This document shows positions 1 through 9,933 of a stretch of 64,000 bases of DNA, in pieces. Within the stretch, counting starts at the first letter, position 1, and each line of letters begins with the position of its first letter. Under the pieces are notes generated by a model. It saw only the letters and a list, made by a program, of their open reading frames with translations, ran no database searches and was not told the DNA's origin. Position numbers and translations under genes: made by a program. The stretch comes from Halobacillus litoralis (GTDB lineage Bacteria > Bacillota > Bacilli > Bacillales > Halobacillaceae): contig NZ_WMEZ01000002.1 of NCBI RefSeq assembly GCF_009856415.1, positions 124,001-188,000 of the forward strand, in the 5' to 3' direction.

Positions 1-2074
1 TGATGGTTACTTCATCACCGATTCGGTAAACATTTCCTGTGCGTTCACCAATCATGGCATACTGTTTTTCATGGTAGTGATAGTAATCGTCGGTCAATGT
101 ACTGACATGCACCAGACCCTCAACCGTGTTCGGAAGTTCTACGAACATCCCAAAGCTGGTTACAGAACTGATGACACCTTCATACTCTTCTCCAATTTTA
201 TCCTGCATGAATTCTGCCTTTTTCAGATCATCCGTTTCCCGTTCCGCATCCACTGCCGCACGTTCCATTTCGGAAGAATGACGGGCAATTTCCGGCATTT
301 GATCTTTCCAATGTTTCCGTGTCTTATAATCCAGCTTTTCTTCAACCAAGTATGTGCGGATCAGACGGTGGACGATCAAGTCCGGGTATCGGCGGATCGG
401 AGAAGTGAAGTGGGTATAGAAATCTGTTGCCAAACCGAAGTGACCGAGACCTTGTGGGTCATACTTCGCCTGCTGCATGGAACGCAGCATCAGCTTCGAG
501 ATAATCATATCTTCCTGTGTACCCTTTACTTCTTCTAATACTTTCTGCAAGGCCTGTGGATGAACATTATCTGCCGTTCCTTTAACGGAATACCCCATAT
601 TGGCAACGAACTCAAAGAAGTTCTGCAGCTTATCTTCATCCGGGTCCTGGTGAATACGGTGAATGAACGGCACATCCATCCAGTGGAAATGTTCCGCTAC
701 GGTTTCGTTCGCAGCCAACATGAATTCTTCAATCAGGCGCTCTGCCACAGAACGCTCACGGAGACGGACGTCGACAGCTTTACCTTCTTCATCCACGACA
801 ACACCGGCTTCTTTAAAGTCAAAATCAATCGCGCCGCGTCCCATTCTTTTGCCTCTCAAGATACTCGCAAGCTTCTCCATATCTCTGAACATCGGCACAA
901 GCTCTTCATATTTTTTAATCAATTCAGGATCTTCGTCCTGTAAAATGCTATTCACATCTTTATAGGTCATTCGTTCATTGGTCTTAATGACACTTTGGAA
1001 GATTTCGTGGTTCACGACTTCCCCTTGGCTATTGATTTCCATTTCACAAGTCAATGTCAGACGATCGACTTGCGGATTCAAGGAACAGATGCCGTTGGAC
1101 AAACGGTGCGGAATCATTGGAATAACACGATCCACTAAGTACACACTCGTCGCACGTTCTCTCGCTTCCTGATCAATCGGTGAGCCTTCTTTTACATAAT
1201 AAGTGACATCGGCAATGGAAACCCCAAGCTTATAGTTTCCGTTATCCAGCTTCTTGACCATCACGGCATCGTCAAGGTCCTTAGCATCCGCTCCATCGAT
1301 TGTCACAATCATTTCATCACGCAGATCGCGGCGGTTCTTGATTTCATCCGGGTGGATTTCATCCGGCGTGTCTGCCGCTTGCTGCAACACTTCCTCAGGA
1401 AAGTCCACTTTGATCCCATGCTTATAAATGATGGAGATGATATCAATGCCAGGATCATTTTTATGTCCAAGGATTTCTACGATTTCCCCTTCAGCGCTCA
1501 TACGGTCTTCAGGGAACTTCGTAATATTCACGATAACTTTGTGTCCATCGATGGCGCCATTGTTCTGACTCTTCGGAATGAAGATATCATTAGGAATCCG
1601 CTTATCATCGGCAATAACAAAACCGAAGTTGCGGCTGGATTCATATGTTCCAACAACACGTGTCGTAGCTCTTTCCAGTATACGGATGACCGTACCTTCC
1701 GGCCGCGTCCCATCCTCTTTCCGTTTCTCAATGCGAACAAGGACTTTATCATTGTTCATGGCCGAATGAAGGTCGGAATGGTGAATGTACACATCATCCT
1801 TATCCTCTTCATCAGGGATCAGAAAAGCGAAGCCTTTCGCATGCATTTGAATACGTCCGCGAATTAGATTCATCTTCTCTGGAAGACCGAAGCGGTTTTT
1901 GCGCGTCCGCACAAGCTCTCCCTCTTCCTCAAGTTCATTCAGTACCTTCATGAGGTCCTTGAATTCATCAGAACTCCCAAGTTCCAATGTCTCTTCAAGC
2001 TCTTGTACAGATAGTGGTTTTGATGCTGTTTCTTTGAAAAAGTCTAAAATTTGTTGTTTTAACTCTATACTCAA
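1..2074 (-). CDS. rnr: ribonuclease R, 3' end cut by window edge
   Basis: This is a 3'-5' exoribonuclease that degrades structured RNA and works with SmpB/tmRNA in quality control. I read 691 codons on the minus strand: an N-terminal helical domain, cold-shock-like OB folds (for example GYTRIQ-like nucleic-acid-binding region [12 protein letters not shown]), the RNB catalytic domain with [13 protein letters not shown] and [15 protein letters not shown], then most of an S1 domain ([18 protein letters not shown]). The start is TTG at 2074, chosen because TAAGGAGGTA lies just upstream at 2081-2090 and the protein begins [13 protein letters not shown]. Bacillus RNase R is about 780 residues, so roughly the last 80-90 are missing. 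The identification is firm. Confidence 0.96.
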   Translation of the reverse strand, partial: MSIELKQQILDFFKETASKPLSVQELEETLELGSSDEFKDLMKVLNELEEEGELVRTRKNRFGLPEKMNLIRGRIQMHAKGFAFLIPDEEDKDDVYIHHSDLHSAMNNDKVLVRIEKRKEDGTRPEGTVIRILERATTRVVGTYESSRNFGFVIADDKRIPNDIFIPKSQNNGAIDGHKVIVNITKFPEDRMSAEGEIVEILGHKNDPGIDIISIIYKHGIKVDFPEEVLQQAADTPDEIHPDEIKNRRDLRDEMIVTIDGADAKDLDDAVMVKKLDNGNYKLGVSIADVTYYVKEGSPIDQEARERATSVYLVDRVIPMIPHRLSNGICSLNPQVDRLTLTCEMEINSQGEVVNHEIFQSVIKTNERMTYKDVNSILQDEDPELIKKYEELVPMFRDMEKLASILRGKRMGRGAIDFDFKEAGVVVDEEGKAVDVRLRERSVAERLIEEFMLAANETVAEHFHWMDVPFIHRIHQDPDEDKLQNFFEFVANMGYSVKGTADNVHPQALQKVLEEVKGTQEDMIISKLMLRSMQQAKYDPQGLGHFGLATDFYTHFTSPIRRYPDLIVHRLIRTYLVEEKLDYKTRKHWKDQMPEIARHSSEMERAAVDAERETDDLKKAEFMQDKIGEEYEGVISSVTSFGMFVELPNTVEGLVHVSTLTDDYYHYHEKQYAMIGERTGNVYRIGDEVTI

Positions 2075-2114
2075 TTGTCTTACCTCCTTATAAATGAAGG
2101 ACAAGACTCCGGCG

Positions 2115-2858
2115 TCATGACCAGTCCAGAGACTCAAGGAAAGCGAGGACATCTTCGTGCAGCTGCTCTTTTTCCTTATCCATCGTGATCACATGACCAG
2201 AGTTTTTGTACCATTTAATATCTTTTTGATCAGCTTCTACTTGTTCATAAATATAGTTTGCACTTTCTGTGTTAATCATTTCATCATTTTCTGCTTGTAC
2301 AACAAAAGTAGGCGTGTAGATTTGATCGACTTCATCATGGACTTCCGTTATAAATCCGCCTAACTGCTTGAACATCTCTTCTGATTCATTAAGAAGTTCC
2401 TGTACTTCGCGATCAATGGTTTCTTTATCTTTTCCTTCTAATTGTTTATACTGTCTCGCTTTGAATTCAAACCCTTGAGTCAATTGTTTCTCATTATCAA
2501 AAAACATCGGCGAACACATGGTAATGATGCCTTTGATTGGCTCCGAATACGCAAGCTTCAAGCCAAGGACACCTCCAAGGGACAACCCTGCGACAGCAAT
2601 TTTCTCATATCCGAGTTCGCGCAAATGGTTCAAGGCGTCCTGAACATCTGCCCACCAGTCCTCGGGTCTTGCTTCAATCAACGCCTCAAGCTCTTTTCCA
2701 TGTCCTGCATAAATCGGAGCATGAGATGTATAGCCGTGCTTTTGTAAAAACCGGCCTAGCATCCGCACATCGGCAGAGTGGCCCGTAAATCCATGTAGTA
2801 ATAATACCGCACGTTCTCCTTCCTCAAACGTAAATGGCTGAGGTTGTTTAATTTTCAT
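2115..2858 (-). CDS. est: carboxylesterase, Est30/YvaK type
   Basis: This is a cytoplasmic alpha/beta-hydrolase of 247 residues related to Geobacillus Est30 and B. subtilis YvaK. The oxyanion region is LLLHGFTG (19-26). The nucleophile elbow is GLSLGG (91-96, Ser93). Asp192 in ENDEMI and His222 in GHVITM complete the triad. There is no signal peptide. It lies 40 bp upstream of rnr on the same strand, as in B. subtilis secG-yvaK-rnr-smpB, so cotranscription is likely. The natural substrate is unknown; members of the family cleave short-chain carboxyl esters. Confidence 0.93.
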   Translation of the reverse strand: MKIKQPQPFTFEEGERAVLLLHGFTGHSADVRMLGRFLQKHGYTSHAPIYAGHGKELEALIEARPEDWWADVQDALNHLRELGYEKIAVAGLSLGGVLGLKLAYSEPIKGIITMCSPMFFDNEKQLTQGFEFKARQYKQLEGKDKETIDREVQELLNESEEMFKQLGGFITEVHDEVDQIYTPTFVVQAENDEMINTESANYIYEQVEADQKDIKWYKNSGHVITMDKEKEQLHEDVLAFLESLDWS

Positions 2859-2997
2859 GTCATTCTCTCCTTACTTCATCTATGTCCTGTTTTTAAGATT
2901 TCATTCTAAAGTGCAATGTATTCTATTTTACCAAAATTAAGTTCCCCTGGCACATTTTGAACTTGAACAAGCTATTTCCAGCTATTATTAAGCCAAA

Positions 2998-3416
2998 TGG
3001 CAGGATTGTTGAAGGCTCAGTTTCGCGATGTCTCCGGGGTTCGTTGCCTTGTTGGGCGCCAGGGGTGGTGATAAACGCCCCCCTTTCCTCAAAGGAGGGA
3101 CAGTCTACCCGCTGTTATAAGCATAAAGCTTCTATATTGAGCTTTCAGAATTCAATTACATATAGGATAGAAATTTAACGCTCACACTTCCATCAAGCTG
3201 GAAAGCTGCTTATTCCAGATGTATTTTCGAGAGCATTTATAAGGTAAAGGGGCGGAGGGATAAGGTGAGACACCTATGGGACTTGCGGGACAGGTGAGAC
3301 CCCGCAAGGCGTAAGCCTGAGGAGGCTCACCGCCTGCCCCATGGAAAGCGAACCTTTTCCCGCAGCCCCTAAATCACACAAAAGTCTCGAAACTGAGTCT
3401 TCCACAATCGGGAGCT
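2998..3416. repeat. long intergenic repeat, copy A (419 bp)
   Basis: This copy fills most of the est-secG gap. The left end TGGCAGGATTGTTGAAGGCT and the right end (reverse complement AGCTCCCGATTGTGGAAGAC) are related inverted termini. The right part, 3204-3416, is the reverse complement of the 212-bp unit of copy D (37499-37710). The left part, about 3025-3055, matches the reverse complement of the end of copy D (CCGGGGTTCGTTGCC). The middle of the second module is deleted. No credible ORF is present. Confidence 0.85.
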
Positions 3417-3450
3417 ATCGTGCAGGATCAAGTTTGAATAGGAGAACATA

Positions 3451-3486
3451 AAAAAACTGCGCTTCGTTTATGAAGCGCAGTTTTTT
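3451..3486 (-). terminator. intrinsic terminator of secG
   Basis: The stem ACTGCGCTTC/GAAGCGCAGT has a 6-nt loop and is flanked by A6 and T6, directly after the secG stop. It could act in both directions, but only secG runs into it. Confidence 0.9.
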
Positions 3487-3488
3487 GA

Positions 3489-3722
3489 TTAACCGATAAT
3501 ATATGCAGTTAAGAAAGCTAAAACAAAGAAGAGAACGCCTGTTACAACCGTCGCTTTGTGCAACACTGCGTCAATTCCTCGTGCTTTCTGCTTCCCAAAT
3601 AGTTGTTCCGCTCCGCCAGAAATCGCTCCTGAAAGACCGGCACTTTTTCCGGATTGCAATAGTACAAGGACGATCATCGCAATCGTGTTGATGGTTAATA
3701 AAGTAATTGCAAGTGTTTCCAT
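3489..3722 (-). CDS. secG: preprotein translocase subunit SecG
   Basis: This is the small auxiliary subunit of the SecYEG channel in the cytoplasmic membrane. At 77 residues it has the usual Firmicutes size. Two hydrophobic segments (about 4-23 and 54-76) flank the conserved polar loop [17 protein letters not shown] with GGAEQLFG. An AGGAGGTG ribosome site precedes the ATG. It is followed by its own terminator, and repeat copy A then separates it from est and rnr, which follow it in B. subtilis. Confidence 0.96.
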   Translation of the reverse strand: METLAITLLTINTIAMIVLVLLQSGKSAGLSGAISGGAEQLFGKQKARGIDAVLHKATVVTGVLFFVLAFLTAYIIG

Positions 3723-3756
3723 GATGTGCCCACACCTCCTAAAAACGTACAGATAA

Positions 3757-4069
3757 CTAGTTTAAATGTAGCATAAAAGCCTATCATCAGCAAGCTTATT
3801 CTATATTCATTAAAGGTTGAAAAACGAGGATCAGAAATTCTGAAAAGAAAGAGAAAGTCCTATATGAAAAAAACTTGATGAATGAAAGAAATGACAAACT
3901 TTCTTGCAGAAGATTTTTAAGGCGCGTAACACTTCCTAAACGCATATGAAACCTTGCACATTTTTGAATACCGATGAATGTTTTTGATTACTTTTGAAAG
4001 TTTATGGTTGATTTTTGTAAGGGTTTTCTTTTATTATGATTATAGATAACAAGCAAGGAGTGTAGGAAC
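3757..4069 (+). promoter_or_regulatory. fru-pts promoter region with phased 10-bp repeats
   Basis: This 313-bp intergenic stretch lies between the divergent secG and fruR genes. From 3961 to 4020 the sequence reads as six 10-bp blocks, most with TGA at positions 5-7: TTTTTGAATA, CCGATGAATG, TTTTTGATTA, CTTTTGAAAG, TTTATGGTTG, ATTTTTGTAA. They end at a likely promoter, TTGATT (4008-4013), 18 bp, TATTAT (4032-4037). The ribosome site AAGGAG lies at 4055-4060. Helically phased direct repeats suit a DeoR-family oligomer such as FruR; that assignment is an inference. The rest of the gap shows nothing recognisable. Confidence 0.55.
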
Positions 4070-4819
4070 ATGCTTACACCAGAACGCCAGCAGCTAATAT
4101 TAAAAACAGTCAAAAACGATCATACATCCAAAATCAAACGTTTAGTTGAAGTGACAGGTGCATCAGAATCGACCATCCGCCGTGATTTAGATCAGTTGGA
4201 GGAACAAGGACTCTTAAGGCGCGTCCATGGCGGAGCGTCCTTAAGAAGCTCCGCCAGTGAAGAACCAACCATGGGAGAAAAAGTCACGAAGTTTCACAGC
4301 GAAAAACAGGCGATCGCCCAATTCGCAGCCTCCCTCGTACAGGAGGGGGATTGTATTTTCATTGATGCTGGTTCGACCACTTTTGAAATGATTCCTTTCC
4401 TTAAAGAGAAAAATATCATTGTCGTAACGAATGGTTTGAGTCATCTGGATGCCTTGAACACCCATCAGATCAAAACCTACGTCCTTGGTGGTCTTGTTAA
4501 ACACCAGACAGGGGCGGTTGTCGGGGCTGGAGCAATTCAAAACCTTCAACAGTACCGCTTCGATCAATGTTTCATGGGAGCCAACGGAGTCACTATACAA
4601 GATGGGTACACGACACCCGATCCTGAAGAAGCGGCGATCAAACAGATGACGTTGAACTTATCTAAGAATCGTTATGTCCTTGCCGATCATTCCAAATTTG
4701 AGAAGGTCGCTTTCATGAAGTTCTCTGATCTGTCAGAAGCAGAAATCATCACAGATTGTAATAATGAATCGATCGAAGACTATCGCAAGAAAACGAATAT
4801 AAAGGTTGTGACAACATGA
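4070..4819 (+). CDS. fruR: DeoR-family regulator of fructose operon
   Basis: This is a DeoR-family regulator of 249 residues. The N-terminal winged helix-turn-helix includes ASESTIRRDLDQLEEQG (about 31-47) followed by the signature LLRRVHGGA. The C-terminal half is the DeoR sugar-phosphate sensor domain with the family motifs FIDAGSTTFEM and DHSKFEKVAF. FruR proteins respond to fructose 1-phosphate. Its stop overlaps the fruK start by 4 bp (ATGA), so the regulator is the first gene of the operon it presumably controls. The phased repeats just upstream are candidate binding sites. Confidence 0.93.
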   Translation: MLTPERQQLILKTVKNDHTSKIKRLVEVTGASESTIRRDLDQLEEQGLLRRVHGGASLRSSASEEPTMGEKVTKFHSEKQAIAQFAASLVQEGDCIFIDAGSTTFEMIPFLKEKNIIVVTNGLSHLDALNTHQIKTYVLGGLVKHQTGAVVGAGAIQNLQQYRFDQCFMGANGVTIQDGYTTPDPEEAAIKQMTLNLSKNRYVLADHSKFEKVAFMKFSDLSEAEIITDCNNESIEDYRKKTNIKVVTT

Positions 4820-5730
4820 TTTACACGTGTACTTTAAACCCTTCCATCGACTACATCATGAACGTCGAAGCATTTGAAGCAGGGGCTTTGAACCGGGCAA
4901 AAGAAACCTTCTATTACCCTGGGGGGAAAGGCATAAACGTTGCTCGTGTCATGAAGCGCCTTGGTGTCAAAACAAAAGCACTCGGTTATATCGGCGGCTT
5001 TACAGGTACTTTTGTTCAACAGTTTTTAAATCAGGAATCCATTGATCACGCATTTATCGAAACATCGCAAACGACAAGAATAAACGTGAAACTGAAAAGT
5101 AACAACGAAACAGAAATCAACGGCCCTGGAGCGGAAATATCAGAACCTCTACAGGAAGAACTCTTAGAGCAAGTGAGAAAGCTTTCAAATAAAGACACAC
5201 TTGTACTAGCTGGAAGTCTTCCTTCTTCCATGCCGTCCGATTTTTATATAACCATGGCTTCCATCTGTGCTGAAAACGGAACAAAAGTCGTTGCCGATAC
5301 GTCAGGAACAGCATTGGAGCAATTGCTTGGCCACCCACTCTTCCTTTTGAAACCGAACCATCATGAATTGGGTGAGCTTTTCAACGTCGAGATAGATTCA
5401 AAAGAAAAAGCAGTCCTTTACGGAAGGAAGTTAATCCAACAAGGCGTTGAGCACGTCATTGTTTCCATGGGCGGAGAGGGCGCAGTTTATGTAGGGCGAA
5501 ACCAGGAAATGTTCGCCAATGTTCCTAAGGGTCATGTAAAAAACTCTGTCGGAGCGGGAGATTCTGTTGTATCCGGTTTTCTAGCCGCACTGGAAAATGA
5601 GGAAACGATCGAACAAGCTTTCCGTTATGGTGTGGCTTCAGGAAGTGCCACAGCTTTTCAGGATGACCTTTGTGAGAAAGAAGATGTAGAACGGTTGCTG
5701 ACTGAAATCCACGTTTCCAATATAAACTAA
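4816..5730 (+). CDS. fruK: 1-phosphofructokinase
   Basis: FruK phosphorylates fructose 1-phosphate, the product of PTS uptake, to fructose 1,6-bisphosphate using ATP. It is a PfkB/ribokinase-family enzyme of 304 residues. The substrate motif YPGGKGINVARVMKRLG lies near the N-terminus, and the anion-hole and catalytic-base signature VGAGDSVVSGFL lies near 250-260. It is translationally coupled to fruR by a 4-bp overlap and followed 15 bp later by fruA. Its product is the effector of CggR, which links fructose entry to the glycolytic operon at 11-18 kb. Confidence 0.95.
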   Translation: MIYTCTLNPSIDYIMNVEAFEAGALNRAKETFYYPGGKGINVARVMKRLGVKTKALGYIGGFTGTFVQQFLNQESIDHAFIETSQTTRINVKLKSNNETEINGPGAEISEPLQEELLEQVRKLSNKDTLVLAGSLPSSMPSDFYITMASICAENGTKVVADTSGTALEQLLGHPLFLLKPNHHELGELFNVEIDSKEKAVLYGRKLIQQGVEHVIVSMGGEGAVYVGRNQEMFANVPKGHVKNSVGAGDSVVSGFLAALENEETIEQAFRYGVASGSATAFQDDLCEKEDVERLLTEIHVSNIN

Positions 5731-5745
5731 GGGGAGTGAACCACC

Positions 5746-7623
5746 ATGAAAATTACAGATTTACTGACGAAAGAAACCATCGTATTGAATATGTCTGCCT
5801 CTTCCAAACCAGAGGCAATCGATGAGCTTGTCGGTCAATTGGATCGTGCTGGTAAGTTGAATGATCGCGATGATTTCAAGCAAGCCATCGAGGCACGTGA
5901 ACAGCAAAGCACGACAGGGATTGGCGAAGGAATCGCCATTCCGCACGCCAAAACTTCTGCCGTAAAAGACCCTGCCATCGCTTTTGGCCGGTCGCAGGAT
6001 GGATTAAATTATGAATCGTTGGACGGACAGCCTACGAACCTCTTTTTCATGATTGCAGCTTCTGAAGGCGCTAACAACACGCACTTAGAAACACTGTCCC
6101 GCCTTTCTTCCTTTTTAATGGATAATAAATTCCGTCAACAACTGGAAGAAGCTAAAACGGAAGCAGATGTGATTGAAGCGATTAACGAAAAAGAAGCAGA
6201 AGAAGAAGATCATGGTGAAGAGACGGCAGATCAACCAGCAGGAAAGATTTTGGCCGTCACTGCATGTCCCACTGGTATTGCTCATACCTTTATGGCCGCT
6301 GATAAATTGAAGGCTACGGCAAAGGAAATGGGTGTGAACATTAAAGTGCAAACCAATGGATCTGGCGGTATCAAAAACCGATTGACCAATGAAGATATCG
6401 CAGAAGCGGACGCCATCATCGTTGCAGCAGATACAAAAGTCGATATGGAACCATTCAATGGCAAGCCCGTTATTGAAGTTCCTGTCGCAAAAGCTATTCA
6501 CGAGCCAAAAGAATTGATAAACAAAGCCGTAAATAAAGATGCACCTGTATATCAAGGCGGGGGAAGCAATAAAGAATCTTCACAAGAAAAAGGCCAGCGT
6601 AAAGGTGTTTACAAACACTTGATGAACGGTGTTTCTAACATGCTTCCATTCGTTGTCGGTGGAGGGATTTTAATTGCCATCTCCTTCTTCTTCGGTATCG
6701 AATCAGATAACCAATTCGCACAAATGTTAAGTACGATTGGCGGAGATGCGGCCTTCTTCTTACTCGTCCCTGTATTAGCCGGTTTTATTGCGATGAGTAT
6801 TGCTGATCGTCCTGGCTTTGCTCCTGGTATGATCGGTGGTTTCATTGCTATTACTCAAACGGTCGAAGGTGCCGGTAATGGGTCTGGTTTCTTAGGCGGT
6901 TTAATTGCGGGTTTCTTAGCTGGTTATTTGACACTGCTTATTAAGAAATGGTTAGAAGGTTTACCAGCCATTCTTGATGGTATGAAAACGGTCCTTTTCT
7001 ATCCGGTTCTTGCAATCTTCGGCACAGGAATGATTATGTTACTAATCAACCCAGCATTGACTAGCGTTTACACGGCTCTCTTCGGTTTCTTAGAAAGTAT
7101 GAGTGGGTCCAACTTAGCATTGCTTGGACTAATTGTCGGAGGTATGATGGCGGTTGATATGGGAGGCCCGGTGAACAAGGCTGCCTACACATTCGGAATT
7201 GCAGCTCTTGATGCAGGGAACTATACCTTTATAGCAGCTGCAATGGCTGGTGGAATGGTTCCACCCCTTGCCATGGGCTTAGCAACGACCCTTTTCAAAA
7301 ATAAATTTACGAAGCAAGAACGTGAAACAGGGAAAGCCGCTTATCCGCTCGGAGCATTCTTCATAACAGAAGGAGCGATTCCATTCGCCGCAGCGGACCC
7401 GGCTCGTGTCATCCCTTCTATGGTCGCAGGGAGTGCTCTCACTGGTATGCTGACCATGTTATTTGGAATCGGCCTGCGCGCCCCTCACGGCGGTATTATC
7501 GTCGCTCCACTCGTAGAAGGCGGGGTCATGCAAATCGTTCTTTACCTAGTGGCAATCATTGCCGGTACAATTCTTTCAGCAATTGTTGTTGGATTCTTGA
7601 AAAAAGACCTTCAAAAGGCTTAA
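5746..7623 (+). CDS. fruA: PTS fructose transporter, EIIABC
   Basis: This single 625-residue protein imports fructose and phosphorylates it at C1. The domains in order are EIIA (1-145), with the phosphorylated His67 in GIAIPHAKT; an acidic Glu-rich linker (about 148-162); EIIB (165-265), with Cys174 in TACPTGIAHTF; and the multi-spanning membrane domain EIIC (290-620), with GGPVNKAAYTFG and the conserved FITEGAIPFA. Length and domain order match B. subtilis FruA. A GGGGAG ribosome site precedes the start. It lies 15 bp after fruK and 56 bp before ptsH. Confidence 0.96.
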   Translation: MKITDLLTKETIVLNMSASSKPEAIDELVGQLDRAGKLNDRDDFKQAIEAREQQSTTGIGEGIAIPHAKTSAVKDPAIAFGRSQDGLNYESLDGQPTNLFFMIAASEGANNTHLETLSRLSSFLMDNKFRQQLEEAKTEADVIEAINEKEAEEEDHGEETADQPAGKILAVTACPTGIAHTFMAADKLKATAKEMGVNIKVQTNGSGGIKNRLTNEDIAEADAIIVAADTKVDMEPFNGKPVIEVPVAKAIHEPKELINKAVNKDAPVYQGGGSNKESSQEKGQRKGVYKHLMNGVSNMLPFVVGGGILIAISFFFGIESDNQFAQMLSTIGGDAAFFLLVPVLAGFIAMSIADRPGFAPGMIGGFIAITQTVEGAGNGSGFLGGLIAGFLAGYLTLLIKKWLEGLPAILDGMKTVLFYPVLAIFGTGMIMLLINPALTSVYTALFGFLESMSGSNLALLGLIVGGMMAVDMGGPVNKAAYTFGIAALDAGNYTFIAAAMAGGMVPPLAMGLATTLFKNKFTKQERETGKAAYPLGAFFITEGAIPFAAADPARVIPSMVAGSALTGMLTMLFGIGLRAPHGGIIVAPLVEGGVMQIVLYLVAIIAGTILSAIVVGFLKKDLQKA

Positions 7624-7679
7624 AATAATAAAGTTAGGGTAAGTCATAAACAATAGCATGTTTTAAGGAGGAATTATAA

Positions 7680-7946
7680 ATGGTAGAGAAAACATTTAAA
7701 ATTACATCATCAGACGGTGTTCACGCTCGTCCAGCAACTGTACTTGTACAAAATGCAGGAAAGTACGAGTCTGATATTAACCTACATTACAAAGAAAAAT
7801 CCGTAAATCTTAAATCCATCATGGGAATCATGAGCCTTGGGATTCCTGCAGACGCTGAAGTTAAAATCTCAGCGGAAGGCAGCGACGAACAAGAAGCGAT
7901 CGACCATATGGAAACAACAATGAAGAACGAAGGCTTGGGGGAATAA
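7680..7946 (+). CDS. ptsH: phosphocarrier protein HPr
   Basis: HPr carries phosphate from enzyme I to all sugar EIIA domains, and in Firmicutes it is also the CcpA corepressor. The protein has 88 residues. His15 lies in GVHARPAT and takes the PEP-derived phosphate. Ser46 lies in [11 protein letters not shown] and is the HprK target. The ribosome site is AAGGAGGAA. Placing ptsH behind fruA is unlike B. subtilis, where it follows ptsG. No convincing promoter or terminator is visible in the 56-bp gap, so at least part of its transcription should come from the fru promoter. Confidence 0.97.
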   Translation: MVEKTFKITSSDGVHARPATVLVQNAGKYESDINLHYKEKSVNLKSIMGIMSLGIPADAEVKISAEGSDEQEAIDHMETTMKNEGLGE

Positions 7947-7950
7947 CAGC

Positions 7951-9669
7951 ATGACACAGCTTCAAGGTATTGCAGCTTCCAACGGAATCGCGATTGCAAA
8001 AGTGTACCGCTTGGAAGCTCCGGACCTTTCTTTCGATAAGAAAGATATTGAACAGCCGGAACAAGAAGTCAAGCGCCTGCACGAGGCTCTGGATACATCA
8101 AAATCAGAGCTAGAAAAAATTAAAGAACATACAAGAAAATCTTTAGGTGATGAACACGCGGAAATCTTTTCTGCACACCTATTGGTCTTGAGCGATCCAG
8201 AATTGATCCAACCGATCGAAGATAAGATCAAGAGTGAAAATGTGAACGCAGAAGCAGCTCTTTCTGAGACTGCAAACATGTTCATAGACATGTTCAAAGG
8301 CATGGATAATGAATACATGCGTGAACGTGCGGCAGACATCCAGGACGTAACAAAACGTGTAATGGCTCACCTTCTTGGTGTGACATTCCCGGATCCTGCG
8401 CTAATCAATGAAGAAGTTGTCATCGTCGCGGACGATTTGACACCTTCTGATACCGCTCAATTGAACAAACAATACGTAAAAGGGTTCACGACTGATATCG
8501 GAGGCCGTACGTCTCACTCGGCCATCATGGCTCGTTCTCTTGAAATTCCTGCAGTCGTTGGAACAAAAAATATCACTTCCCAGGCTGAGAAGGATACCAT
8601 GATCATCGTCGACGGAATCAATGGTGATGTCATTATTGATCCAAGCGAAGATCAAATTGCAGAGTACAAGCAAAAACAGGACGATTTCGAAAAGCAAAAA
8701 CAAGAGTGGGCGAAGCTTAAAGATGAAGCGACCGTCACTTCTGAAGGCGACCACGTGGAGCTGGTAGCGAATATCGGAACTCCTGACGACGTTGAAGGCG
8801 TTTTGAACAACGGCGGAGAAGGTGTCGGTCTTTACCGCACCGAGTTCCTTTATATGGGCAAAAGTCAGCTTCCGACAGAGGAAGAGCAGTTTGATGCTTA
8901 CTCTTCTGTTTTGAAGCAAATGGGAGACAAGCCAGTCGTCGTACGTACACTGGACATCGGTGGAGACAAAGAGCTTGACTACTTGGATCTTCCTGAAGAA
9001 ATGAACCCATTCCTAGGTTACCGTGCGATTCGTCTTTGCCTGGAGCGTGACGATATTTTCCGCGTTCAGCTTCGTGCATTGCTACGTGCAAGCGTCCACG
9101 GAAACTTGAAAATCATGTTCCCGATGATCGCTACACTGGAAGAATTCCGTCAAGCGAAAGCAATCCTTGACGAAGAACGTGCTAATCTCAAAGAAGAAGG
9201 TCAGGATGTTTCAGATGAAATCGAAGTCGGAATGATGGTTGAAATTCCTGCAACAGCAGTCATTGCCCGTCAGTTCGCTAAAGAAGTCGATTTCTTCAGT
9301 ATCGGTACCAATGACCTGATTCAATATACAATGGCAGCAGACCGTATGAACGAGCGCGTCTCCTACCTTTATCAGCCGTACAACCCGGCGATTCTTAACC
9401 TTGTCAACAATGTAATTGAAGCCGCTCATGCAGAAGGCAAATGGGCTGGCATGTGTGGGGAAATGGCTGGAGATGAAATTGCCATCCCGCTTCTACTTGG
9501 ACTTGGTTTGGATGAATTCAGCATGAGTGCAACATCCATCCTGCCTGCCCGTACGCAGATCAGAGATCTATCCAAAAAAGAATGGACTTCTTACAAAAAA
9601 GAAATCCTTTCTATGGGTACAGCAGAAGAAGTTGTCGCTTTTGTCAAAGAAAAAACACAAACGAAGTAG
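7951..9669 (+). CDS. ptsI: PTS enzyme I, PEP-protein phosphotransferase
   Basis: Enzyme I transfers phosphate from PEP to HPr and starts the PTS relay. It has 572 residues, the family length. The HPr-binding helical domain is followed by the swivelling His domain, with active His189 in [13 protein letters not shown]. The C-terminal PEP-binding barrel contains [22 protein letters not shown] and the catalytic-cysteine region [10 protein letters not shown]. It starts 4 bp after ptsH. No clear terminator follows it within about 80 bp, so read-through into the next small gene is possible. Confidence 0.97.
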   Translation: MTQLQGIAASNGIAIAKVYRLEAPDLSFDKKDIEQPEQEVKRLHEALDTSKSELEKIKEHTRKSLGDEHAEIFSAHLLVLSDPELIQPIEDKIKSENVNAEAALSETANMFIDMFKGMDNEYMRERAADIQDVTKRVMAHLLGVTFPDPALINEEVVIVADDLTPSDTAQLNKQYVKGFTTDIGGRTSHSAIMARSLEIPAVVGTKNITSQAEKDTMIIVDGINGDVIIDPSEDQIAEYKQKQDDFEKQKQEWAKLKDEATVTSEGDHVELVANIGTPDDVEGVLNNGGEGVGLYRTEFLYMGKSQLPTEEEQFDAYSSVLKQMGDKPVVVRTLDIGGDKELDYLDLPEEMNPFLGYRAIRLCLERDDIFRVQLRALLRASVHGNLKIMFPMIATLEEFRQAKAILDEERANLKEEGQDVSDEIEVGMMVEIPATAVIARQFAKEVDFFSIGTNDLIQYTMAADRMNERVSYLYQPYNPAILNLVNNVIEAAHAEGKWAGMCGEMAGDEIAIPLLLGLGLDEFSMSATSILPARTQIRDLSKKEWTSYKKEILSMGTAEEVVAFVKEKTQTK

Positions 9670-9752
9670 TATTTGTTTAACGAGTGTGGGACAATAGGTG
9701 TGTGTCGACTTGCTTTCGGCTCTAGTTCTAAACGAGAAAGAGATGTGTTTCC

Positions 9753-9914
9753 ATGACATTTACTGTGATCATGATTGTATGTATCGCGATTGTTTTGGGG
9801 ATTGCCGCTATGTTCGGCATGGCGGTCTCTAAAGGCTACGATTACAAACACACCGTTGACCCATTACCAGACGACAAACGTCATAAAGAAGATCATAAAA
9901 AAGCTGACGCTTAA
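9753..9914 (+). CDS. small membrane protein, YtzI-like
   Basis: This ORF of 53 codons encodes one membrane span (about 3-24, VIMIVCIAIVLGIAAMFGMA) followed by a charged tail with KGYDYKHTVDPLP and many His, Lys and Asp residues. The span plus a K-G-Y-x-Y-K-H-T-V-D-P tail resembles the Bacillus YtzI family of unknown function. That link is from memory and not checked. A weak GAGAAAGAGA ribosome site lies upstream. Its stop codon lies inside the bidirectional terminator shared with the convergent nitroreductase gene, which supports it as a real gene end. Confidence 0.7.
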   Translation: MTFTVIMIVCIAIVLGIAAMFGMAVSKGYDYKHTVDPLPDDKRHKEDHKKADA

Positions 9915-9933
9915 AGATAGCGTCAGCTTTTTT
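9897..9933. terminator. bidirectional terminator containing two stop codons
   Basis: The stem is GCTGACGCT/AGCGTCAGC with A and T runs on both sides. The TAA of the plus-strand small gene (9912-9914) and the TGA of the minus-strand nitroreductase (9923-9925) both lie within it. Confidence 0.9.

Noticed and set aside
2957-3178. ORFs inside repeat copies A, B, D and E
   Set aside because: Frames are not conserved between copies, the predicted proteins have no domain features and ribosome sites are absent.
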